From contig NMRA01000001.1 of the NCBI GenBank assembly GCA_002633005.1, positions 2,546,997 to 2,610,996 on the forward strand: a stretch of DNA of 64,000 nucleotides. Reading direction: 5' to 3'. Positions 1 to 12,100 of the stretch are shown here, in pieces. A program made the translations under genes and the position numbers. This DNA is from Phoronis australis (taxonomy: Eukaryota; Phoronida; Phoronidae). Within the stretch, counting starts at the first letter, position 1; every line of letters begins with the position of its first letter. The notes under the pieces are model-generated. The model was not told the DNA's origin. It ran no database searches and worked only from the letters and a program-made list of their open reading frames with translations.

Positions 1-1350
1 GACTCACCCAAAACAGGACCTCTGGGGATCAAATGGGACCGCCGTACCAGAATATGGGACTGATGCACCTAAAAACATGACCGCCCCACCAGAAAACAGG
101 ACTGCCGGGAACTGAACATGACCGCCGGGGATTGAAACCACAATGACAAACAAGCTAAGATTTATTAGCGGTAGGCCTACACAGATCATACAATGCTATA
201 TATATTTATGCATAGACAGGTCTTGTGCCGATTATTCCAACGAAATCTTTTGTGCACTACAGGACACTTGGCTTTGTAACACGCGGCGCTTTTGTGTTTT
301 AACCACAAACCATCCACATTGCACGCTTTTGAGCTAAATAATTATAACTTTATCCACTGCGTAAGTTTTAGAACAAAATGAAAATCATTTTCTCCAATTT
401 GACGTTTTAGTCAAGAAAAAAAAAAAAAAAACGGGCATTCTGGTTCTCGGGTGAAGCATCATAACTAGCCTTTGTGCGGCAAAGCAGTATACTAAATATA
501 CAGCTTGGCGCCGATGTGGGTAAAACACCGAACATATAAAATCTTTGCCGAATTGGTGTTATTAACGACACTCTTCTTTGAGTAAACTAAATTATTTATC
601 GGTGCTTGCCGCAAAAATTGTCGTTATTCTGCTTCTAAAATTGAGATGCGTTCTTTTAGGTCGGCTAACATTGACCAGTTCCTTTTTTCACCAATTCTTC
701 AGTCAGCTCTTCTTCTCTTCTACGAGGTTGCGTACATGTCACAACAAATTATCGGAACTGGTTTCATTTCGTCATAAGTTTTTAGTATTTTAATACCAGC
801 TAACCGAATTTCAGAACAAATCGTGTTGCTGCGAAGTTGAGTCATCATCTTCCGAAAGATGTCACAAAATTTTAGGAAATGGCGCGTGCTCATGTCACGA
901 GCGCGACAGACTTTTTTGTTACAATAGACAAACAAATGACGTTCATTAGATTGTTTTTCACTCAAGCGGCTGCAACCTGCAAGGTGAGTGTTGATTGACT
1001 CCTAGAATTTGCCTGCTCCGCTCGCTAGCTCTACATGTTGATATACGTTTCACGACAAGGTGACGAGCAGAACTATAGCCAAGCTGTGGGAAATTTCGGG
1101 GATGTAACGGAGCTCAATAATGCACTGCTGCCAAGCTTTATTTTGGCGAGTCTTACGTAGCTAGCTGACGGGTTACGTCATAACCCGCAGTAACATACAA
1201 AGGCCTTGATAACTACATTTTGTCCTGCGGTCATGTTCAGTCCCCGGCAGTCCTGTTTTGTGGTGGGGCGGTCATGTTTGTAGGTGCGTCAGTCCCATTT
1301 TCTGGTGTGGCAGTTCCCTTTGATCCCCGGAGGTCCTGTTTTGGGTGAGT
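1..1350. mobile_element. DNA transposon with long terminal inverted repeats, left end outside window
   Basis: Bases 1 to about 140 and about 1225 to 1350 are near-identical inverted repeats. Each arm is built from reiterated short blocks such as ACATGACCGCC, AACAGGACTGCC and ATGGGACTG. On the right the similarity begins with GACTGACTCACCC read on the minus strand. The left arm starts at the first base, so the true end lies outside the window. The roughly 1.1 kb interior shows no open frame longer than about 80 codons and nothing like a transposase, so this is a non-autonomous element. The superfamily cannot be assigned because no target-site duplication can be checked. Confidence 0.75.
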
Positions 1351-4300
1351 CAGTCCAATTTAGAAGACCGGCGGTCATGTTGTTTCTCACCCATGAACAT
1401 GACTGATGTAGATTTTCAGTCTGGTCCAACTACTGTGGTGACCCCTAGTGGCATTTTTTTGCATCTACGACTGTATCTAGTAAACTCCTTGCAAGTTCAC
1501 AATTTGGCCAGTGTAAATAATATTGTGTTCTGATCTTTCTTGAAATCTGTTCTCGACTGCAAAACTTTGTGTTTCTTTCTATTGACGAATTGTATTAGTC
1601 AAGATGAACTTCAAAGGTCCAATAAGACAGTGCCTTCAGTCAAACAACTTGATTGAGGTCACTCATCAATATTAAACCAGCCTTACCTTGTTCCTCACCT
1701 AGATCAGAAATGAAGAGCTGACAGGTTGTTATTTCTTTATATCAGGGTCAATTAAGGTGCTTGATCGTGGTAGATTAGTTTTAATTATCATTATGACCGT
1801 TGGGGGAATTGAACAATTCCAGACATTTTATTGACACCAATTTCCGTTAAATCAAAGAATGGGAACATGATGACCTTTCTTTGGAAGGGCAAACACCTTT
1901 GGCAAAAATTGTTTTGATGCCAGAACGTTTTTTGCTGTCTTAACAGATTTTAAATCCTTGTCATAGAAGGAACCAAATGGTTCCACAATGTGAAAAGACT
2001 ATAGTTTCAAAGACTAGATTTATGATTTTGTAAGTGAAATGTTAGTGTGTTAAATAAATTATTTTGTTCAAGATCGAAACTTGTAACAAAGTTACACACA
2101 GGGAGTATTGGCCATCCTAAGTTCAGGAATTACGGTGGAAAAGTTACTTCGGTCCGAAATTTTTGGAATTAACGTGGTATGATATGGCTACACATGTTTC
2201 TGTTTTGTGGTTATGGCAAAATCTCATCAATTTAGGACACAAAATGGTGGACAAAGAAATTTTTTTCCAATTTTTTCATGGCACTAAATGCTTTTTGCAC
2301 ATTCAAGGTCTGTACCATAACTACTATTAGACAATATCTTTAACAATTTTGGACATTCACAAATTGGGTAAAAGAATTTTTTGAAAGTGGTGATGTTACG
2401 TACCTTAACCCTGGACTGTTATACCAAGAAATTCCCAACATCACGATCTGATCCAGTATCACATTCGATTAAACTTGACAAATAAGCCTATTGTGTTGGT
2501 ACACATTGCTGTGGTAGTAAGCGGGTCAGGGCTTACAGTCTCACAAGGGAATCAGCGGGTGTAAGTTAAGTCCAATTTCAGTGCAAGTCAACTATTTTTT
2601 TTCCGTTTGGGGTTTTTTGGTGACATGATTTCATACAAAACACGTCTTCACGCCATTTGTTGAATGTCATTTGGAAATAGTATTTTTAAGTATCGGTTAG
2701 CGTCAGGCACGCTGTTTACAATATAATTGCTGGATTACTGAGCTTATCAGATCAACGCAGACAATGAGAGAGCTGGACTATGTAAACATTGGTTTGCCAA
2801 CTTTCTCCCCTTGCTATCCCTGTCAAACTGACATCGACACAGCTGTATATCCCAACTAGCGGATCAGTGAAATCGGGATACTCATCCCACAGCGCGGGTG
2901 CGTTACGAGATTTTACCGTATATCTTGTAACACGTCACCATTCAGGAGTATTTATTACTGATTTTGCGAATGAATCTTCTGATCGATTAATACTGAAATC
3001 GCAAACTTACACATTTTTGTCAATATTTTGTACCATCTAAGGCACCATTCAAGGGACAATTTGAGTAGCTGTGTAGATCTGTTATCACTTGTTTTAACCA
3101 CTTATGGTAACCCGTAAAACCTTGTTATGAAACGGCAATGTTTTTACCCACTCTATAGGCTCTTTCCCATACAGTTGAATCTGCAAGTATCGAAGCTTCG
3201 TTGTTAACTGTGGTTAACCGTGAAGTCAAGCGCTAGTTTTCTCGTCACCTTCCGAGTTAGTCAGAGTAGTTCAGCGAAGTTATTGCAAGGCTGCGCTAAT
3301 ATGACCTACAGTTTTTTGTCCTTGTTGTTTTTGTCCTTGTCATCAAAATGTCAAGGACCTCACCCCCTCTTCACAGGGCAACCAACGGTTGCCACAGTGC
3401 GACGATGATGACGTACTAGCTTATTAAAAAATTGACTCTTGATTAGGCTAACAGCTGATCTGAACAAAAGCACTGAGCTCATTTTGCGTATACTTTGCAT
3501 TTAGTGATTTTTTAATGTAAATAATTCTTCAAATACATGGATGAATTGAAACAGAATACTTATACTGCCAAAATAGTGAATATTAGAACAAAATATTAAC
3601 CAGTCAGTGTCCACTGTTGGCAAATGCAGTGACCTCTGTCGATAACTCCGATAGCATCGAAGTTAGCTGAACCCATTGTAACGAAGCGTTGATGCTTCGC
3701 TGTTAAAACACCTTTTTACTTCGGAGTTAACTTGTGGTGTCAACTTCAATTCAAGACCGAAGTAAAGTGTTCCCATTGACAGCTTCTGTAACACCCAACT
3801 GGGAAAGGCCTTTATAAACATTCAGCTTACAAAACTTTGGTACTTGTCATTGAACACATTCATTATAGTATCCCCAGGCAATATTGTGCTGGTTGATACA
3901 AAATTCGATTTCCAATATTTGAGAAATACGAACAGTGTCAAAATCTTCCACGTCCCCAATCTTTAGAACCGAGAAAATTCAATTTCATTTTAATTTTGGT
4001 TCCCGAAATGTAGCGACTCTCCAAAAGTATAATAATTATTTCACTTAGACCATGGGCTTGCATACATGTAATGTAAGTCCATGCTTAGATGAATGGTCAT
4101 GTCTCCTCCATTGGAGAATTTTTAACATACTATGTGGATTAGACTCACTTCACAACAAGTTTTTACTAAGTTTTGTTAAACCCACCACTCCAACTGCCCA
4201 TGGCATTTAATGTGAAGTCAGATTGCATACCTTTCACACCTTTTACTGGCATGATTTTGTATCGTCTTGCGTGATCTTGCTTTTTGTCTGGATACTTACA

Positions 4301-4470
4301 TCTATGGTATCCCTGTTCTCAGTTTATTCTTAACTCTGATGAGATGTGATTATACTGGTCTAAATCAAGTTATAGTTTCCTTGGCCCAAAATAGGTTTAA
4401 AATGACCTTAACTGGATTAATGTCCTATTGAAAACTTGTTCAAAATATGAATCAAAAGGATTTGACGCTC
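1351..4470. other. Gene-free stretch
   Basis: No convincing exon was seen. The sequence is AT-rich. It includes a copy of a dispersed repeat at about 2210-2400 (listed separately). There is one CCACTAGGGG-type motif on the minus strand near 1440-1455. The small frames present lack exon-like composition. Confidence 0.5.
2210..2400 (+). repeat. Dispersed repeat family 1, copy 1
   Basis: The segment starting AAAATCTCATCAATTTAGGA and running to ACATTCACAAATTGGG is repeated in diverged form near 8308-8370, 44960-45130 and 55625-55800. Shared blocks are a 'TCACTAATTTAGGACACAATATGG' type head (one base shorter or longer between copies) and a tail with TTGAAAATTT..GGCATTCACAA. No coding capacity is seen. 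It is probably an old interspersed element of unknown class. Confidence 0.55.
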
Positions 4471-4477
4471 ATCTTGG

Positions 4478-4491
4478 CCACTAGGTGGCCT
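4478..4491 (+). promoter_or_regulatory. CTCF-like core motif
   Basis: CCACTAGGTGGCCT matches the bilaterian CTCF core (CCASYAGRKGGC) at every position of the core. It lies about 40 bases before the acceptor of the putative membrane-protein exon. Binding is inferred from motif only. Confidence 0.35.
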
Positions 4492-4530
4492 CGCATGTCA
4501 GCGGTTTCAGTTTGGATGTTGTTGTTTCAG

Positions 4531-4721
4531 AGGAGCGTATCTCAACTCTGTTGTTGACCCTACTGCTCGTCATCATGGTCTCGGTCTCTGTTGTCTTCAT
4601 GGCCTCCATTTACTGCTCACGTTACTCTACGCCTGCCTGTCGCCATGGTTACACGACACTACGTGAGGTGGCAACACGTATCCAATATCTGTGGCACATG
4701 TCATTCAACAGAAATAAGTGA
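4531..4721 (+). CDS. Probable terminal exon of an unidentified membrane protein
   Basis: A strong acceptor (TTGTTGTTTCAG) is followed by an open frame of 63 codons that ends in TGA at 4719-4721. The exon would enter in phase 1. Its GC content is clearly above the flanks, as expected for coding sequence here. The peptide begins with a short polar stretch (EERIS) and then a strongly hydrophobic segment of about 22 residues rich in Leu, Val, Ile and Met, which looks like a membrane span. A basic, Arg- and His-containing tail of about 35 residues follows, ending FNRNK. This would give a single C-terminal membrane anchor with a short tail. No family was recognised. No upstream exon was found between 1 and 4500, so the rest of the gene probably lies left of the window. 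AATAAA-type signals occur near 5195. The exon call rests on the splice site, composition and hydrophobic segment only; it could be spurious. Confidence 0.45.
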
Positions 4722-5529
4722 CTTTCTTAAAGCTACTCTTTTGATTAATAGTAAAAAATTTCATTAAATGAAACTTGACACAAACCAATTTATTTAGCAT
4801 GTCGTCATTTGTTAAAAAATGTTTACTGAGTTTTATTCTTGAATTTCTTGCGGTGAATGCAGATTTAACTATACAAAGCTGTAACTAACAAAATGGTTTC
4901 ATTGTGGAGATATCTTTATAAGTTCACAGCACTCTAGCCAACTTTTGTTGCCGGCAAAATCTTGAAAATTTGTTGCCAATCAAATGCAGAGTTAAACATG
5001 ACATTAAGTGCATTATGTGACAATTCGTCATTTTAAGCATGTCCTTTTGGGAGTTGTCCAGCCTGGTTTAACAAGTCTGTTAAATTGGCAAACTCGTGGC
5101 ATGGAGTTTATGCTTATCAGACGTAGAAAAACCTCTATGTTTGCATGTGGTATGATTGAAGCCAGATCACAGTAAATGCAAGTGTCATTGTTAAATAAAT
5201 ATCTTTATTAATGATGATTCTAAAAATCAAAATAATGTGTGAAATACAAAAAATGTGTTGCATAAATTGGCACAGAATCCATTCTGAAATGTTAGGCATT
5301 CATGACAAATCGACGAGTGTTCACCAGTGCATTAGTTAACGAGAGATGTCTAAGGGTCTTTCAATCTAGCCTGCTACTGCAATGGTCAGGATGTTGTTGT
5401 CAAGTGTGCTGTGGGCTTCTTTTTGATGATAGTTAATGACGAAAACAGAAAAAAAAGTATCTTTAATGCATTTCCTCTCCAATGCAATAGGTCTGGTTTT
5501 GATTTATTTGGAATTATTATTTAGAATTA

Positions 5530-6720
5530 CTAGTCTTTTTAAGCGCCCACATATTTGTATGTGTGTGGGCGCATTATGTCATCATCACCGTCTGGGCGTC
5601 GGTCAATTCTGTGATATTGTTCACCTTTGTGTCTCCAAACCTCTTGATGGATGTGAAATTTTGAATGGATGGCACAGCACGATCGAATTTTTGGATGGTT
5701 TTGACTACCGCTGTGTCTTCTAATGAAAATTGACATATATGATCTTACTGTGAAGAGCATGGCTGACGATGATTTTGGATGTCTCTGACTACTGTGGCAA
5801 CTCCTAGTGACAATTTTTTTGCATCCATGGTTGTATCTCCTAAACCCTCTGCAGGATTTTTATTAAATTTGGCATGTGTATTTATATGAAGTTGACAATG
5901 GATGACGACCACTTTCGCATGGACCCAACAACTGCTGTGCTCTCTAGTGGCAATTTTATTTTTTCCATTTTCCTTTGTATCTGTGAAGTTCATTGGTGAA
6001 TTTTTATGAAATTTGTTTAATAGGCTTCTATTTAAGATGTGATGACACCTTTTTGTTTTCAAATGGATTCGATGTAGTGCACACCTCCTAGTGGCTGTTT
6101 ATATTCTTTGTGAGTCTGACAAAGAGGCAGCCAAACCACTCTAAGGATTATTGTGGTGCCCCCTAGTAGCAGTTCTGTTTTTTGCTTCCACATCTGTTTC
6201 TCCTAAACCCCTGCGGGAACTTTGCGAAATTCGGCTAGGATATTTCTATTAACATGACAACAGATGACAACAATTTTTGGACATATCTGACTATTGTGCC
6301 CCCTGGTGCTAGTTTTTGAATTTTTACGATCTTGGCATGTGTGTGAGGGTAGCATTCCTAGAGGCTGTTATAAGTTTACTAGCATTGTTCCCGTAAGTGG
6401 GAATGTTTGAACTCGTATTCAATCACCCCTTTTTCCTGCAATATATGTGATGCATGCAGTGGGTACTTGTCAATGCTCCATCTTTCTTTTGTTAATATTT
6501 TTGTGTCTGTTCTTTGTCGTCCACCTCTGTTGAAGAGTCGCAATGAAAGGTGGCAGGTGTGTTCTATTGACAATGAGCACTGCTGACGTGCTTTGCGCCA
6601 CCTAGAGGCTATTTTAAGTTTACTAAATTGCTCCCCCTAGTGGGAATGTTTAAAATAAGAAACATCCCTTGTATCTGCACTTTATTTGATGTACACAGTG
6701 GGCACATGTCAACGCTATAG
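5530..6720 (-). mobile_element. Helitron-like non-autonomous element, reverse orientation
   Basis: Read on the minus strand, the element ends with a GC-rich hairpin (5543-5572, arms GCGCCCACA and TGTGGGCGC), nine bases, then CTAG at 5530-5533, followed by T. This is the classical Helitron 3' end. Upstream of it are blocks homologous to the 50.6-52.4 kb element, for example GGGTTTAGGAGA followed by a CCACTAGGNGG-type motif. A sub-block is repeated twice at about 6360-6590 and 6605-6720. No Rep/helicase frame is present, so movement would need an autonomous partner. The 5' boundary is not resolved; 6720 is the approximate limit of visible homology. Confidence 0.65.
6157..6170 (-). promoter_or_regulatory. 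CTCF-like motif within Helitron-like element
   Basis: TGCCCCCTAGTAGC is the reverse complement of GCTACTAGGGGGCA. Companion sites lie at 6297-6310 (TGCCCCCTGGTGCT) and 6594-6609 (TGCGCCACCTAGAGGC). All three share one orientation. Confidence 0.35.
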
Positions 6721-9154
6721 TTTTCTCACTGAGATATGAATTGGTTGCAGTTTAACAATAAGATGTTAGAGATGAGCTTCAGTGGTATGAAATGTTTTTC
6801 GTTGGCTGTTGGTAAGTGTAAATCGGACGTTTTTGTTGGCTAGCTGTAAGTAGGAGAACCTGGCTACTTACTGGCCATCAGTTGTTAGGATTTCACCATT
6901 GACAATGGATAGGAATTTACAGCTGTTTACAAATGCATGAACATCTTGAAAAGCTCTTGTGTTATAACTATAAACTATAAATTTTGCCTTTGTATGTTTT
7001 ATAGATAGTTGTCTCAGACATTGCAGGAATCTTGTTTTTGGTTGTTTACTAGTATTTAGTTACCGGATCTGTTCAATTTTCAAAATTGAAAAACTTAATG
7101 GGGCATGTATAATCCAACATATGGTAAAAAATCTTCAACTTGGGAAAAAGTAATTGCTAATATTATCATTTCTCAGTTTTTGTAAGCTTTACTGGAATGT
7201 TTTAAATGTTCAAAATTGTACCAAATATTTGAATTAACAACATGAAATCCCCTTTTTTGCTGTGCTGATGTGTTCCCAGTCGAAGAATTTTTGTGAGGCG
7301 TTTATAAGGAAAGCTGTTTAAAAATAGAAGGGTGAGTGTTTAGCCCGTTGATGGCATTAACCCCAAGAGGTGAAGATGTTGCCAAGACTAGTGGCTCTTA
7401 ACAAGGAATAGTGGACTTTGTCTGGTGCTCCTGAAAACAGTTTGGAAAGTAGCGACTTCCAATGTCCTTCTTCGTGTTTGAGAATAGTTTGTATTCTCCA
7501 CCAGTTTAACCTGGATGTCAGTTCAATTTCTGTAAAGGAGTTACTAACTAGACTCACTTTGTAAAAATGTTGTCTACATCTGCTGTTGGGGTTGATGAAA
7601 ACATCGGGCTACTTAAGATTCACTAGGATCAGCTACTAACAGAAGGATCCTACTCTTAGAAATGTATTATTAAGGTACCGGTAATTCTCCACTTCTTTTA
7701 CACAAAAAAATGCCAAAATTGTTATTTATACACATTTATATCACCGCAAATAATGGAAAATTTACCAAAAGTTGTTTTATACTATCTACGCAATACAAAC
7801 TGAGTTATTGATAGGTTAAAATTTTCTTAATCTTTGTTGTTGTGGAGAAACATGACAAAATGGAATTTCACTTTTCGGCCATGTTGTGTGCTAAATCCGT
7901 GAAGAATTTCCCTACGCAGTCTTGTGGGATCATTAGCCCACAGACGCGATCCCTGTGCTGATGAACTGCTTTCTGCTCTCAGTCAAAAGGCGTTGAAAGG
8001 ATTCTTTATTTGTTATTAGTGCCACCTAGTGAATACAGAGTGAACCATTTTTCTGTTCACTGCTTAGTGCTGCCCTCTGTTGGGTTGTGTGTACTGTACA
8101 ACTATGTGGTAAGGATGTGAGCTGGACTTGCACTCTTATTTTATTTTTGTCAGCAGATTTTATTTTTGTTGTTGGTTGCTTTTGAACTTGTTTGTTTGTT
8201 TTATGATTATTTCTCTGGAGTTAAAGAGCATTCCATCCACATCTTCCATGTTAAGTTAACTATTGCACGTGAAACATTGCCTTCAAGCGTGATACTAAAT
8301 ATATACTACTGTAAAATCCTCACTAATTTAGGACACAATATGGCCGACAAGTGAAATTTTAACTTAGGACTTATAGTGTGATAAATCTAGTCTAACTTGT
8401 TCCTTACTCTGATTAGAGATGATTCCTGGGTTTGGGAAGAACTGGAAGTTTGTCATGGCTTGAGATCAGGCTAGCCACTTTGGCTTGTTAGGCTGTGCCA
8501 TCTCGGTCTCAATCGCTGCTGCACTGTCAGTTCTTGACTAGCTCAGAAGTCAACACTTGTTTGAGTAAGGAACAAGTTAAGACCAACCTCATTATAGCAA
8601 TGATCTGAATCAAAAATTGTTTTTGATGGCCCATGCCATTAGTAATATGGGAAAGATATTTTCCTGGTAACGTCCACATATTGGACATAAGTGAATTGAG
8701 CAACTGCTATTGCTGGAATGTGGTCTCCCACATTCTGTGTACTTCTTAAATACTACTGTACATGAGTTTGTAAATATTAATCTTGTCTACTTCGTGCTTC
8801 AAGTTTTAACCTGTTAGTTATGCCATGAAATTAATTTTCTTTTGTATATGTTTTTGCTATGTTTTTAATAAAAATTATCGTTATTTTTGAGGTTCGTTTT
8901 TGATTACATCCATGTTTAACAGATTGGTGTGTTCCAGGTCAGGAACAAGAATATTTTTGTTTGCCCTGAATATAAGGGTATATTTTCAGGACTACATGTA
9001 ATTTCTTAAATGAAAATCACTGCTCCATTTTTTTGTGAAGATTTTATTATATAAAAATAAATACAGTCATTTCGTGGTGATGTAATACTGGGTATTCTGG
9101 AACAAATTCGAACATAATTATTTTTACAATTGTTTTCTTGGCTACGTGGTCTTG
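6721..9154. other. Region 3' of the homeobox gene, no gene seen
   Basis: No exon is supported. Contents are AT-rich sequence, a short copy of dispersed repeat family 1 at about 8308-8370, and a CTCF-like half motif (GCCACCTAGT at 8021-8030). Near 9045, on the minus strand, there is an AATAAA-type signal about 110 bases past the homeobox stop codon. Confidence 0.5.
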
Positions 9155-12100
9155 TCATTCCTTCGCTTCTGGCACTCGATAAAAGGTGAACGGCGACGCC
9201 GCCAGGTGAGGCTGCGATGTATAAATAAACGGTACCGGGGAGAAGGCAGAATGAGGACCATACTGTAACGCTTGACTGAACTGAGCAAGAGTTGTGGGGT
9301 TGGGAGGTAACGGGAGGGGCCATGGTATGGCGCCGTGATATGGAGATAAACTAGAGCCTGCAGCGGATGAAGCGTTCTGAGGTGGCCGCACGTGTGGGTT
9401 AGTCTTTTTGCACTCGCGATCTCGCCGCTCTCTCGCTCTGCGGTTTTGGAACCATATTTTTACCTGAAAAGACAAAGTTTTATAACCATAAAGGCGAAGC
9501 AATAGCTTTTGGTTGGTAAGGCCTTCGCACAAACTTCTTGAAATTTCGTTTGTCTACACGCTTGCACGACCGTAATGAACACAGAAACGGACGTTATTCC
9601 ACACCCAAACTAGACATTGAAGCTTTCTTTAAAATCGTCCAGTACTCAGTCTGTTTTCTGAGAAAGGATGCAACGTCAAGTTGTTCAATAAAATTGTTTA
9701 ACTGTCAGTTGAGAAATGAAAGTTTTTGTTCAATTTATTTAGTTTTCAAATTGTATTGACTAATCAAGTGGGATGGTGTACAGCTGTCTGCATTTTGTGT
9801 ATGTTCCGGGTATTGAATAGATGTGTATATTTAGGTGACTACTGAGTGAATGTTATTTTTTCAATTTATAAGCTTAACGCAAAAAGCTTTTTTTTTCGAC
9901 AAAAACGTAAAAGAGTGAGTCTGCCGGAGTCCGCGTTGGTTTTTTGGGGAAACTAGTTGTTCCACGACTCGGGCACTTGGAAGGGTGAAAATGACCCCTA
10001 TCGTGGCCAATTTGGCACCCCAAACCCGCGGGTCCCTCCTCTGTTGCTCCACAAGCCGTATATTACTGACTAGAGAGCACATTTCCCTCCGATCCCCGTA
10101 AATTTTCACGGACAAAAAATAATGAGCCGGCCCAAGCCTCGCTTCGTTCTGCCCGGCCTGCCGTTCAGTTGGCAATTAATTGCTCCGTTTTAGGTTTTTT
10201 AACGGATCATTTTTTACTGTGTTAACATGCGTTTAATCAGCCGATAGTTTAATTATTTAGTATAATCTGAGGATGAATGCTGGCGAAAACTTAAAACTAA
10301 CAACTGTCCTTGGGGCAGGAAGAAGAATTAATATATTGGTGTCTTGTCAAAGTACTTCCCCCCAGGCCACGTTCGCGGAGTTTTTTTTTTACAACGACTA
10401 TTTTTCTTTAGGAATATTGGAGTTTTACCACGGAATGGTGAGCGGCACGTGCGAATGGCGTGTGACTTTGACAGACGTTCCCGCGAGGAGGAGCGGGAAC
10501 GAAATGAAACGTCGTCTGCTAATTAGTAATTGTCGGTCATTTGTACTTTCTTAGAAACAGATATTGGTTTGGGGTTCGTTCAAATCATTAATTCAGGTCA
10601 TGTCGAGAATATGCTAATAAAATGTTTCCTGTTTTCCAGTAATTAACAAATGAAGCTAAACATGGCCATCAAAGATCTACTGCGACTCAAATTCAGAAGT
10701 GCAATTTTTCACCTATGATTTGTACGTTCTCAAGCGTATTTAGAAAATTTCGGATGCAGATATTCATTAATGGTTAGGGTTCGTTCGCGCATCAAATGCG
10801 CGCACCCAGGGGGCTGGAACGAGCCCCCTCATATGGCGAAGTGGGCAAAAAGGTCCACCTCAGAGAAACAAAAACTCTCAAAAGGTAGAAAACGATTCAA
10901 AAGTTAACTAAAAAGGCAGGAACTACTAAAATTCGGAGAATGCACAATTCATAGCTCTGAACGTACCCTGTGATTCTTAGTAAAAGACCGACATTCTAAA
11001 AAATTCAATCTTGGTATGCGCATGCATCGTGTTCAGCCAGAATTTCAAAGGAGACCTATTTTGTTCTGAAGTATTGATTTCGTTTCCAAAAAAGCAAAAA
11101 TTACTCTGATCCTCGGTTCGCGCCATTCTCGGCACTACATTAGATTTATTTTGTGCATTTTTAACCACCTCAGTGGCGGCACCACGTAAATTAACCCACA
11201 ACCACCTAAGATGAATGATTAAAACTGGGATCTGTTTCATGAAAAGTGACCAGAAATTTGGTCTTACACTCCACACAACTTTTTCGTAAAAACAACCAAA
11301 TCTCGTTTCAATTAAAGTACAAAACCTCTGAAATATATGCACAATTGCTAGTTACTGAGACGGTTATTATATTTAGGCTGCGGCGTGATAACTGGTACAT
11401 GGATAAAGCTTTATCCAGTAATGTGAAACGGAGGCGTTAAACCAAATTAAGTCTGAAAGTCATTTTCCATGAAAACGCCCCCGTGGTGTGGTCATTTTAT
11501 TTACCTTGCACTATCGTAAACAATTTAGTTATGATCGCATGTGGCCAGTAAAAAATAATTAAGTTGTTAAATTGTCGATTATTTTGACCTCAACCCTAAT
11601 AAGGTCTTGAGCTACTCGTGAGCTGGTGGTGACAATGTTCTTGTTGGTAACGGAAATAGAGTCCTATCGTTGGTAAGGAATATTGTGAGACCGATTTTAT
11701 AAAAGTAAAGGGCTAAGCAGATTTTCGTTTTTCAGCCAGTTAATGAAGCGTCAAGCGTAACGTAGGTTAGTTAATCAGCGTTTGTGCTGTTCGTTTGGAT
11801 AACATTGTCAAAAATTGTCTTCGCTCAGCTTTAATATCAAGTTTATAGTACCGCGAATGGCTAAAAATGAAACGTTGTTTAAAATCCACCGTGGCCCAAA
11901 GTGAAAGTTTGCTATTTAAAAGAATTTCGTAATAATTAATTGTCAGGTAATTTACATTTACTTACTCTCGTTTCCGTCAGATTTAGAGCCGTGGAAAGTT
12001 CCAGAACGTCGACGCTGCTAAGGTAGTGAGTTTGGCGGAACTTCTGTTCTAGAATACCAACTTGCTGTTGTGTAAAAGGAACCCGTGGATTTCTTCCCAA

